From Blastomussa wellsi (taxonomy: Eukaryota; Cnidaria; Anthozoa; Scleractinia; Plerogyridae): 64,000 bases of DNA. The notes under the pieces were generated by a model that was not told where the DNA came from, ran no database searches, and saw only the letters and a program-made list of their open reading frames with translations. The translations under genes and the position numbers were made by a program. This document shows positions 49,401-59,100 of the stretch, piece after piece. Location of the stretch: contig OX393562.1 in assembly GCA_947652115.1 (NCBI GenBank), positions 16,242,539 through 16,306,538 on the forward strand, written 5' to 3'. Numbering within the stretch: position 1 is the stretch's first letter; the number at the start of each line of letters is the position of its first letter.

Positions 49401-49763
49401 CAGAAAAAGACTGGTTGAACCGGTTGAAGAAAAAATACAGAATCGAACACAACTTCCTTAGCTTTTTTTTAACAAAAGTCAATTTTTAATATTAATTGTT
49501 GGTGACATTCACTTGGACGTCTTGTTTCTAAACATTTTGCTTTTCTGTTGAATGTCATAAAATAGAAAATGATGGGTGAATTTCGAACTTTTCCTAACTT
49601 TATGTCCACGCATAATCAAGAAGTTGTGCGTTTAAATATCAGTAGTACTTGGTTTATATTATATCATGCGGTGCCGCTCGACATGACAATAAAATGTCAA
49701 TAAACAAACTGCATTTTACTTACTACATGGAATAATGAACAGTACTACCAGTAGTGCGTTCAT
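34979..49763 (-). CDS. MACPF-pentraxin protein 1, complete, 13 exons
   Basis: Exons: 49724-49763, 49209-49310, 47585-47805, 47229-47465, 46789-46901, 46164-46394, 45832-45944, 44317-44933, 43084-43800, 40774-41131, 39709-39846, 37925-38156, 34979-35555. All phases agree; 1231 residues. Exon 1 is a signal peptide (MNALLVVLFIIPC). Exon 3 is helical and charged. Exons 4-8 form a MACPF domain with the family signature WGTHF (359-363). Exons 9-10 resemble a farnesoic-acid-methyltransferase-like domain (about 720-895). Exon 11 is a small Cys-rich module (917-962). Exons 12-13 are a pentraxin domain with the paired cysteines in TMCIW and the HxCxxW signature HQICAAW. The tail is Ser/Pro/Glu-rich. 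Known: MACPF proteins oligomerise and form membrane pores in immunity or venom; pentraxins bind phosphocholine or glycans with Ca2+. Inference: a secreted pore-former targeted by its pentraxin. Toxin versus immune role is undecided. Confidence 0.88.
35886..35985. repeat. (AAT)n/(GAT)n/(AAC)n microsatellite
   Basis: Mixed trinucleotide repeats in the last intron of MACPF-pentraxin gene 1, immediately before the LINE fragment. Confidence 0.8.
36001..37195 (+). pseudogene. LINE 3' fragment with (TAA)n tail
   Basis: Degraded non-LTR retrotransposon in the last intron of MACPF-pentraxin gene 1, opposite to the gene. Pieces: ELNAANRIDAINPLAVPVV and MHHPKADVDRLYIPRKEGG (36016-36501), LHGQYPKRAKEKDVDQ with CRICGQFQE (36514-36760, a Cys motif), then after an internal deletion LWDMPIQTDKEIKATKPDIV, KYKDLEIEIEKTWGMKTTTV and KLQKTVLLGTAHIL, in shifted frames. 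This is the known order of the post-RT region in this LINE group. The 5' end and RT core are missing. The 3' end runs into TAA repeats, like a template-jumping tail. Confidence 0.72.
37196..37416. repeat. Two (TAA)n microsatellites
   Basis: Blocks 37196-37275 (changing to GAT/AAT at the end) and 37337-37416, separated by about 60 unique bases. The first forms the tail of the LINE fragment. Confidence 0.9.
40286..40469. mobile_element. Fold-back MITE in intron 10 of MACPF-pentraxin gene 1
   Basis: About 184 bp with roughly 65-bp inverted arms. Outer ends AACAGATAGATTCCATGTTG / rc of CAACGTGGATTCTATCTGTT; inner arms share GACGTCAAAATGTGGTAAG. Non-coding. Confidence 0.7.
41221..42813. mobile_element. 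Penelope-like element: two partial copies head-to-head
   Basis: In intron 9 of MACPF-pentraxin gene 1. A minus copy (about 41221-42205) reads RT C-terminal sequence (NSFHPALKYTWEIS, SQFLRLRRLCSDDSDF, RCKTCPF), but the GIY-YIG endonuclease has been deleted. A plus copy (about 42205-42813) reads RT palm sequence (NGVTMGTKMGPSYANLF) with RCYIEDC in place of the YIDD catalytic motif, then deletions. About 95-bp inverted ends (GATAATGTGAATTGGCCACC) bound the pair. A 13-bp direct repeat AAATTGCACAGCA lies outside (41141-41153, 42814-42826). Neither copy can be active. Confidence 0.8.
44317..44933 (-). other. MACPF core exon (exon 8 of MACPF-pentraxin gene 1)
   Basis: Starts NFIQRWGTHFIKSAKFGGQL, the conserved core of the MACPF fold, where the sheet bends before the helices that become transmembrane hairpins. 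The following Gln/Glu/Lys-rich stretch fits the second helical cluster. The exon ends at the domain's C-terminal lobe. The equivalent exon of the second gene is not in the window. Confidence 0.85.
48070..48200. repeat. Minisatellite, GGTTAGCCTACTAAGCAMTSC unit x6
   Basis: Six units of 21-22 bp, each starting GGTTAGCCTA. Unit endings alternate mainly between CACTGC and CAATCC, suggesting duplication of a two-unit block. Confidence 0.85.
48275..48345 (+). repeat. tRNA-like (degenerate pol III) sequence
   Basis: Resembles a decayed tRNA-Glu/Asp: A-box-like TAGTGTAGTGGTCAG and B-box-like GGGATCGATTCC with usual spacing. It cannot be folded into an intact cloverleaf, so probably a SINE head or pseudogene, not a tRNA gene. 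Confidence 0.4.
48946..49040. mobile_element. Repeat starting GCCATTTCCGAG, copy 2 (partial)
   Basis: Shares GGGCCATTTCCGAGATGCTG and CCTTTCATATGTAAATGAG with the copy at 28189. The right end is not recognisable. Lies in intron 2 of MACPF-pentraxin gene 1. Confidence 0.5.
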
Positions 49764-50900
49764 CTTTGGTCTTGTTTCAGTGGCGTCTTGCTTTGTTCTG
49801 TGCAGGTTGCCAGTAAGTGAAACTGGTTCTTTCTTTAAAGGAACTGGAAATCAGTTAAAGCTTCTTATTAGGTAATTGCAATGAAACCACATGTCGAGAA
49901 TCCACGTGGTTATGCTCTTTAAACCTGCCAGATCAGACAGGGTAAGGACAATTTTCTGTCAGTTTTCAACCTACAATTAAACTGTTTTAAACGTGTTTTT
50001 TTTCACCTGTATTAATTATTCCAGGGAGGCAAGTGTTTACATGTAATCTGACTGAATATCCATCCATGTCTTATCATTACGACGTGAATGCTACTTTGAA
50101 TATGTATTTTAACTTTTTTTTTTCTTTCCCATTAATATTATTACCATTAAAGCTTTCAACACTCGTGGAAGCAGCCTGAAAGAACTCGCCTTGGGTTGTT
50201 GTTCCTACAAAATTTATCGTTCTCCCAAATTTCCAAAGTTGTTTCAATAACTCGATAGAAAGATCAAAATGTTTCAGTTTTACAATAGAGTCCTCTTGAA
50301 AGGGGTAATTTTTGTAAAGTTACAGGGTTTGGTCAACTCGTAGTTGTTGGTTCTTTATTTTTAAAGGTGGTAATTTTGTTAAGATGATCGATCTGCTCTT
50401 GTCTTTCCGAAAATCTTACTTTACTTATGTTGGTAGCATTTTTGTGTTCTAGGAATATCACAGAACTACCATTAATTCCACTATTACAAATTCCAAGTTC
50501 GAGATGGTATTTCACTATATGAAGAGAACTCGAGTTTTTAATAGGCTTTGGAAATAGCCTAGCTCGTCTTACCCAGTGATGTAATTTACCACTTAGTCAT
50601 AGCTGGTCGGCCAGACTGATCCATTCCGTTATTATTAAACGTTCCCGGCAGGCCGTACAATTCCTAATTTGTATTCACCCGATGGCATTGAATAAAAAAA
50701 TTAGGTAGAACTCTCAAAAGAAAGGCCAGTTCATTTTTAAATAGACCAGTCTGGCCGATCAGTCCTGACCAGGGCGCTAAAAAGGAAGGGCGGTGAAACG
50801 CGCCTTGTACTCGCGAGCGATGTGTGATGCGGAGTGAGACTGGGGCGAGAGCGCTTCACTACATAAACATTCAAAACATAGCGGCAAGAACCCCCGCCGG
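49764..50900. other. 5' flank of MACPF-pentraxin gene 1
   Basis: No exon seen. It holds the presumed promoter and 5'UTR of the gene starting at 49763. A possible acceptor just upstream of the ATG cannot be excluded. No regulatory motif can be claimed. Confidence 0.4.
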
Positions 50901-53287
50901 GTGTAGACAAAACCTGGACCCCCTTTCTGGCCCCCCTTTTGGACCCCCTTCTGGACCCCTCAATTTTTCTGTGAAAAATAAAGAAATGAATAAATTAAGT
51001 AAAAAAACAGAGCTATGCTTACCACCATTGAGTTCGTACGTCTGTCGTTTACTTCGCCTTCGATCCACATCCAGGTCGAACAAACGATCGTTTCTTTCTG
51101 TACGCTACATTTCCGAGCTCATTGGTAATTATGAGGCAAAAAACCTCTGGGCAATCACGTACTTAGTCTATTTACTCAACGCTTGATACTTTAGGGAAGC
51201 ATGCCCACTCCCGCAGCTCACTCCCGCCATTTTGTTTTCCGTTCCTTGCCGCCATCTAAATTGAAGTCGTCTTGCTCCTTGTGACGTAAGCAGTACTTGG
51301 TGTAGAAATAATCCACACTGCACCCTGGAGGTCCATCCCTGAGAGGCAATCCACATCCAAAACATTTGCGAATTTTAACTTGAATTTCAATCAGCTGAAA
51401 GGGCTCATTGTTTGCAGAATTTGTTGCTGGCTTATGAGGCCTCTGTGCAGATACCCTTGTAAATACCATTTTCAGTCCACCTTGGGGTTGACTTTGGTAA
51501 TGAAGTTGGGTGAAGTCTGAGGTTGTATCAGAAAGTACCTCCCCTGGAGTGCACCTTGTAGCACCTGCACCTACAGGCTCGCTACTTCTCTGTCTCACCC
51601 TTGGACCATCTCCAGGCTTACGACCTGCAAACTTGTTTCCTCTGGCGGTGGCTGCTAGTGTGACATTAGGAGCAATGTTAGCACTGAGATAAACATCGAC
51701 CAACTCCTTTAAATCTTTATTGTCTGCCGCAGCGGCAAGGGTGTATGAGCAAAGTTTACGAGACTTGAACTGCATGCAAGATGCATCACATGTGTATTTG
51801 TGATTGCCAGCTGCTGAAACTAAATGGAGTTGTGTGCCTGAGTCACTGGAAACAATGCGTGATTTTGGACCTGAGAAACCCAGACGCACATTTCCATCTA
51901 GAATCCTTGCCACTTTTGCTTTAAGGGCTGAAACTTCACTTGGCAAAAAAGATACAGGCAAATGTCCAATGGGCTCAAAGGGGTCCTTTTGTCGGTCAGA
52001 TGAATTTATAGGCAGATCTGAAACCTTGGTAAGGCACTTTTCTCTTTCACACTGGGCAAGTTTCCAATACTCTGCACCTGCAGCAAACTCAGCATACTCC
52101 TCTTTGACTGTATACAGGCCAGGTGTGCCACAAAATGCTCTTGAAATGTCATGTCTTTGTTTGTCATGCAGCTCCTTTATGTCACTGACAAACTTTGGAA
52201 TGTCACTCTTTTCTCTGCTATCCCATATCTTGATCAGTGCATTTATGCTTTCACGATCATTGTTATCAAACAATTCTTCATCAATGCCGACCTCCCGGAG
52301 TGCTGCAGATCTGCAGTGATGATAGACAATGTCTGCTTTATTTCTCATGAAATACTTTGATGCCTTTGGTTCTTGTCTATCTCCCTTTTTTCCCGTTCCT
52401 CAGCCTCGTCTTTGTTCCATTTAACACACAACTTTGAAAGAAGAAGATCATATTCTTGACGAGAGTTACAGTGGACCAATCCTTCCTGCCTTTTGCTTCC
52501 AAATACATCTGCAACTACATTCCTAAAGAATTTGTCAGACAAATTCAGTTCAGTCTTCAACTTGTGCTTCGACAGCTTCCTTCTCTTTCTCAAAGATCTA
52601 ATTTCATTGTATTTGACACTTGTTTAGGTAGAATAATGGGGAAAGGTATCCTAATTTATGGAATAGCCGACAAAAAAGAGGATGCAAAACAGGGTGAGGG
52701 AAAAACTTACACGCTGTAATAAAGATCATCGTCTGGCCCTGAAGATATGACTGCAAAAAATATAAAAGGTTATTTCGAAACAAAGACAAAGATTGTAAAT
52801 GATTGAAGAGATTAGAGATGGATTCTAAGTGCAAAAAACTACTCACCATCCTCCATCTTGCGGATTTGCGTGGATCAAAGCGTGTCAGCGTGTTCGAGTC
52901 AAATGCCCTCGTTGGCACTGGTCAGCCGAAAAACAAAGATGGCGGAAAGGAACAGAAAAAAAATAGCGGGATTCGGCATGCTTCCCGATAATATCAAGCT
53001 TCGACGAAATAGACTCAGTAGCTGATTGCCCAGAGGTTCCTGTTCCGCCATAATTACCAATGAGCTCGGAAATGTAGCGTACAGAAGAAAAGGTTTGTTT
53101 GTTCGAGCTGGATGTTGGATCGAAGGAAATGAAAGTATACGAACTCGATCAGTGGTTATAAGTATCACTCTTCTGTATTTTTTTATTCAATTTATTAATT
53201 TCTTTGTTTTTTACAGAAAAATTGAGGGGTCCAGAAGGGGGGGCCAGAAAAGGGCTCCAGAAGGGGGGGTCCAGGTTTTGTCTACAC
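50901..53287. mobile_element. MULE-type DNA transposon with ~275-bp inverted repeats
   Basis: Outer ends GTGTAGACAAAACCTGGACC / rc. The arms run about 50901-51173 and 53008-53287. They match through the CCCCC/GGACC-rich end, a TTTCTGTGAAAAA stretch, and an inner GGGCAATCA..TAGTCTATTT block, with many changes. Long inverted repeats plus an internal SWIM-type protein indicate a Mutator-like element. No clear 9-11-bp duplication was found, so the true ends may lie slightly elsewhere. It sits between the two MACPF-pentraxin genes. Confidence 0.65.
51218..52593 (-). pseudogene. MULE transposase C-terminal half with SWIM-like finger, frameshifted
   Basis: Two overlapping frames: 52345-52593 (82 residues, FFRNVVADVFGSKRQEGLVH) and 51218-52348 (376 residues). 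A single frame change near 52350-52365 separates them, between REIDKNQ and KYFMRNKADIV. Seen: NDRESINALIK, typical of the region after the MULE catalytic core; a SWIM-like motif C187-x3-C191-x8-C200-S-Y, where the expected final His is Tyr; and a C-terminal Cys cluster CFGCGLPLRDGPPGC..YCLRH. The DDE catalytic core is missing, so it is non-functional as a transposase. A start-like peptide at 52850-52918 followed by a good donor may be its first exon. Confidence 0.65.
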
Positions 53288-55981
53288 GGCAAGTGAGATT
53301 CGATGGCTGGTGGAGAAGAGGGATTGTTACACCAAAACCGTAAGATATTTCCACGGAATTCTTTTAGCCATGGAATAACGACATGTTTTACAAGCTGCAA
53401 GAATTTTGAAATGGTTTGATTCTGTGAATACAGTGCTGAAATATTATAAATAAAACCAACTTTCTCGAAAGGCCTTTGATCTTTTCTTCGACCTCCAGGA
53501 GTCAATCACTAATTTCATGGAAAGTATGGGAGGAGATGGCTCAATTTTCAAGAAATAAATAAAGTATGTATGGCTTTTTTATCTGCATGGGGTTTGATAT
53601 ATATTTTAAATTAGCTACTGAGCCTGAGGCAATCAAAGGAAACTTTAAATTTGCAGCCTTCTATTTGATAGGCGAAGGTCTTTGATAAAGGCATGACTAT
53701 GAAAAGTGTAGCTTTTCATATTTCTACAAACCACTCTATAATGTAGAATATAATGACATTGCTAATCCTTTGAGGTATATTCTGATAATCATTTCAATTT
53801 TGTTGTAAATTCAATTGTTTTTGCTTTGCACCCAGTGCCAAATTTATGCAGAGTTCCCCATATTCATTCCAAAAATCTCCTCTGTGCCAATGAAATGAAT
53901 CAGTTCTTTTTAGTCTTTTGTGGCTGCAACTGTAGACTGTAGTCCAAAAGTAAGGGGCATGTGCCTGTTGGGCAATTTAGAACTCCCAACAATATGTTTC
54001 TGTAGTTCCAGAAAATATTCATGCTCCACTACAGAAGGGATTGAAAATTCCTGACGATGGGGGATAATTCCCAAAGACCAAAAACTTATGCATGTAGTAG
54101 GGGTGGGTGAGGTGTGGACATTTTTTGAAACACGAAATTGTAAATACCTGCTACTAATTGTGTTCAATGTCTGTAGTAGTGCATGTTTCAAAGCAATTTT
54201 TTACCTAAGTCCAATTTATTTATTGCCCAAGAACAAAGCACATAGATCATAAATTGAAGGAGGAAATGGGTGGATTCATAACTCACAAAACTAATAAAAA
54301 AGTCAGTAAGATTATTACATCTCTGTTGTGTGTCTGGTGGGTTTTAAAAAACATCCAAGTCACATTGAACCATTTAAAATATTTAACAGGAAATACTAAG
54401 GAATGCAGCCTAATAAATTTACCAGTCACAGTATTTATAGTACCTCTTGTTGTTAAGTTGTTAGAAAAGAGTGCTATGCTTACTGTTTTTGGCAAGGCAA
54501 TAGACTGCGTGTAGTTGTATGGGTGGGTACAATTGCCAGAGGCATGGGCTTTGAAGGGAGTTCTGAGGTATTAAGTGGACCTTTGTGACCCATGGTTGCA
54601 CCCAGCACCCCTCTCCTACCTAGCACCCAATCAGCATGACGGTTTTTTATCAATTGATATATTATATTCAAGGTGAACCGAAAAAATCAGAGCAGCTCAA
54701 AACTTTTGGCAAGAGCACAATCTTGAAACATACATGTAGCCACAAAGATCCTTGGGATTAACAGTAGAGGCTTCATTCTAGAAGTTTCAAGGAAAGAAAG
54801 GGGGTGCTTAAATCTGTCCATGCTTTTCATTTCTGTAAGGACGATAACCCAGGAACATTTCTTTAGTAAAGACAGTAAAAACTACTAAAGACTCTGCATA
54901 GAAAATAAATTCAACTTTGGAGGCATATTTATGAAGTAAATGTTATTAAACCAGTATACGTACTGTATTACCAGGTGGTCAAGCATGGCCTATAAGAAAA
55001 CAAGAAATGCATTTCTTCGTAGAATATATGTATTTCTCCGTAGAACATTGCAGGGATAGCACTAAAAAAATGTATAAATAGGGTCCTGATCGCACAGACC
55101 GCAGAGTCACATGAAGGTTCGTGTAATTTCACTTTTGCGCCCTCCAACTCAAAGTTCAAAAGTTCAAAATGAAATTTATACAGATGAAAATGCCATACAT
55201 ACTCACCCCCCTGACTAGAAATGTAAAAGGGCAATTGATAATGTATATACTAAGTGCGCTATACAAATTCTATTACCATTTCAGAGTTCCATTTCAGTGG
55301 ATCTGGTTCGGGTATCACGTGATAATGCATCCCAGGTGCCTTGTTGTTGCTCAATCTATTTTTAGGTTTTCGTTCCAGGTAACACGAAGATCCAAATCAT
55401 TTGGATTAACTAGTACCGAAAATGGATTATTTAAAAATTAAAGGAAACATCTATGTCTCTTTCCAGTATATTTTTTTTCATTTCCTCTAGATCTTGTCCT
55501 AAAAAATCCCTTCAAGGCCTTTAACAATAGCATACTTAATAGAGTTTCGTCTATTGATTTCTTTATGCTACGCAATGCAATAACAAAATCTTGCCTTATG
55601 ACACAAGAAAACTCATCTTAAAAATAGATCTCTATCCTTGTGTTGTTAAAGTACTCTGACTTGTTGGTTAGTGCGCATTGTGGCCTATAGCTAGGCGTCG
55701 AAAACGTGACTAATAACAACTCAACGTTCGAAAAGTAACGCTTATAGTGTCAGAACGCGATGAGGGTTGACAATACTCAAAGAGTGAGCACGAAGTGGGG
55801 TGAGATACGTGTATTCAACTAGGAAGATAGCTTTCCCCGTGTCCATAGTTTCTACAAGGTGTTCGATAAATATGCAAGCCTGCTTAGTGAAGGTCAAAAT
55901 GCCAAATGTTTTGTCAACAAAGTGAATTCGAGACAGTAACACGTTACTTATTGACAAGAATATATTTAACTTTAATACGTA
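53288..55981. other. Gene-free spacer between MULE and MACPF-pentraxin gene 2
   Basis: AT-rich, without supported exons, RNA genes or clear repeats. Short open frames here show no family resemblance. Confidence 0.45.
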
Positions 55982-56009
55982 CTAATTACTTAATTGATTA
56001 AGTGATTGA

Positions 56010-56038
56010 TTGGCTGGTTGATGTATTGATTGATTGAC

Positions 56039-56073
<35 letters not shown>

Positions 56074-56085
56074 TATTGACTGAAT
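56010..56085. repeat. (GATT)n microsatellite
   Basis: Repeats of GATT with interruptions, centred on 56040-56072. Lies about 100 bases past the stop of MACPF-pentraxin gene 2. Confidence 0.85.
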
Positions 56086-56172
56086 GATCGATCAGATCTA
56101 ATGTACTTGTGTCACTAAGATCTTTCTGATGATATCTTTTAAAATTATAATCATTACTTAGATAGTCCCACA

Positions 56173-59100
56173 TCAGTCCAGGCCTATATCACTTGCACTC
56201 GTATGTGCCTCATCTCTTTTCTTTTTCTCGACCTCTGTCGCTCGCTGCATTTTGTTGTTTCGTTTCACTCCTCTCTTTCCCTGTGCTGATGCCTTTGTAG
56301 TTACGGGTGGTGTGGCGGTGGTCGGCACAGATTCGGAAATGGCTTGACATGAAGACGGTTTGATGTAGCGATTTGCCTTTGTCGCATCGAACAAATCCGC
56401 CCAAGACAGGAAGCTTCCTACTCCGTTGTTGCACAATTTCGCAAAGCCTTCGATTTCTTGCTTAGTGAGGACGCGGTCCCAGAGGTTGACTTGTGTCATA
56501 AGCATTTTGTTTAGCGATCCGGACCTTGCTAGTTCCAATTTGCCCAACCTTCGTCCTAGGAAGTCATTATAAATTCCGTACGCATCCCTCTTTCCGTCAA
56601 GATAAATTGACCAGGCAGCAGTATTTGTTGACCATAAGACACACACTTGGTGCCATGCTTTGTCTCTAAACAAATCCACGTTTCGTCTGCAAGCAAAAAT
56701 AAATAAAGTACTCAAGTATATTTGTGCTCAGAAATAATTCTGACCTTTCTGTGTTACAGTGTATGTTTTGGGTTTTCAACTTGACAAGAAGGGGCCCTTC
56801 ATTCAGACAGAGTACTTGTAAACGCAGCTAACTGAAGTGATATAGGGCTTTTACTTTAATTTTTTTACCGTTTTCACACTAGAGACGGATAATCGTCTTA
56901 GACGGGTTATTTGTTCAGCACGGATAATCCGTCTTAGTGTGAAAACGGAACGGTGTTCAACTTAGACGAATAATCCGTCTATTTTGATCCGTCCGATTAT
57001 CCGTCTACATAGACGGATTTTGAGGACGGAACATCCGTCGAAGACGAATGGTTCGTCTTGAATTCACATCAGGACGGATGTGATTAACTCATCTTATTTT
57101 GTCCTTAAAAGCCTGGAACGAGAAAGAGCGCACTGAGTTCTGGGAAGGAAAACATGGCGTCTAAAAAATGAATGCCAAAAGCAAAGTAGGTAAAAAATAC
57201 TAGAAAGATCACGTGGAAGGAGAATGAAAATTTCCGTTTTGCTACCGTGTTGTCTTCTTTGGTGGGCAGAGACAGGCTCTTGTTCTAGCTTGTTCTGGAA
57301 CCTTTAGCTCTGAAGTGTTTCCAGAGTTGTAATTTGCGAAGCTTTCCGATAGAGCTACCCGTTAGATATGGTCTTCAAATTTTCTTTTTCTCCTGGTTGA
57401 CATAAGATCATGACCGCCATATTGAGTACTGTGGAATTTTACCCGCGTCCTGAGAAAAAACCCGTGGTCTATCCGTCTAATGTGAATTCGAGACGGGAGA
57501 AATTCGAACAGTTTATCTGTCTCGAATTCATACCAAGATGTGAAGACGGCAATGTGAATGCTTAGCGCCCTTTGTCAATAGAAAAGCAATATGTAAGTGG
57601 AAAATAACTGAAGAAAGTTAGCTTTTAAATTTCATGTTTTATACTCACTCCTCGATAAGCCCTTTTATTTACAAAGACGAGCAAATTAAATTTAAAAGAT
57701 TAAAAATGTTCCAAATTATTTTTTCCCATGCAAGATATCTAAAACCAAACAACAAAGGTATTGAATGCTTTTTACACTATTCGACACTATGCTCTCATTA
57801 ATTGCTTACTAAAACCCGGAATCCACAAGTGACTAGCCTGCGAACACAGACGGCGGCGTGAAACAAAAGCCGGGAATCCGTCTGTGTTCGCAGGCTAACA
57901 AGTGACTTACTGTTCATGGATGCCACCGTGTATATAAATCAATAAAAGGCTGTCTTTTTCTCCTCTTAAAGATGTGAGCATATTCATGCCTTGCATCTCC
58001 AACCAAACTGGATAAGCGAAATCATCTCTTTGCTGAGTTTTCCAGTTGCCTTCTCCCAACTTTAACCACATGCATGTGCTGAGCTCATCTTCAACTGAGA
58101 TTTCCCTCGTCAAAAGCCATCCTCCTTCCACTTTGGCATCATAAGATTCTCAAAATAGATAAAGGTAAACGCAGGTAAAATCTTGTCAGGCCAAGCTTAT
58201 CCTGATTTTTGTAACGCTCTAAGCGACTAAGTGAATAACTACTCACCCTGGATGGCCGGGGATGCAAGTCCATCGCAGAGTTACCTCCCAGCATTAAATT
58301 ATCCGATACCTATTTATACACCTTGGTGAAGAGAGGCACTATGATAGTAAGTTGTCTTGCCCAACACAACGCTGGGACCCAGGCCTGTGACCCGGACGGG
58401 ACCGCTTGATCGGAAGTTCAGCAAGTTAACGGTTACGTTATCGTGCCTCCCACAAAATAAAATATGTGTAAAGGAAACTAGAATTACACTTGAAACAGGG
58501 GCAATGGCTTTGACTAGTACCATATTTCCTTGACGTACGTTTGTCCAAAACTCGACGTTATAGATTCGGCGTTGATTTGAACCAGGGGTCCGGCGTTCAA
58601 TCTAGCTAGAATGCGGAATTGGTCAAAGCCCAAACGGCGATAGTGGCATGGTGTCATTTCAGTGACGTCACTGTACTACGCCCTAGATCACGTCAAAACT
58701 GGACCGTTGTTGTTTAAGTTGTTTCACTGATGGACTAACAAGTTCAATTATTTTCTGGAACTCACCAACACACTCCTTATTTTTATTTATCATAGATGTT
58801 GATGGGCATTCATCGAGACATTGGTCTGTGCCTGCTTTCTTGACAACTCGGCAAACGTAGCACTGTTCGTCGCTATTCTTTGCTTTGCAGCCTTCCAAAT
58901 AAAAGAAAATGTTGTTGGTTAATTAACTCAAAGTCGATGTACATACGAGGCAATTTTATAATGACTTACAAAGGAACAATACTTAATTACGTAGCAGAAT
59001 GCATGCACCCTACTAATTAGGTAAAACCATATCATTTCCAACTCACAGTAACTGAAGTGCAAACGGCCGGTAGAAAACACGGGAAAAGTCTCAAATATTT

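Noticed and set aside
51804..52319. 171-residue plus-strand frame
   Set aside because: Antisense shadow of the MULE transposase frame, which has family motifs.
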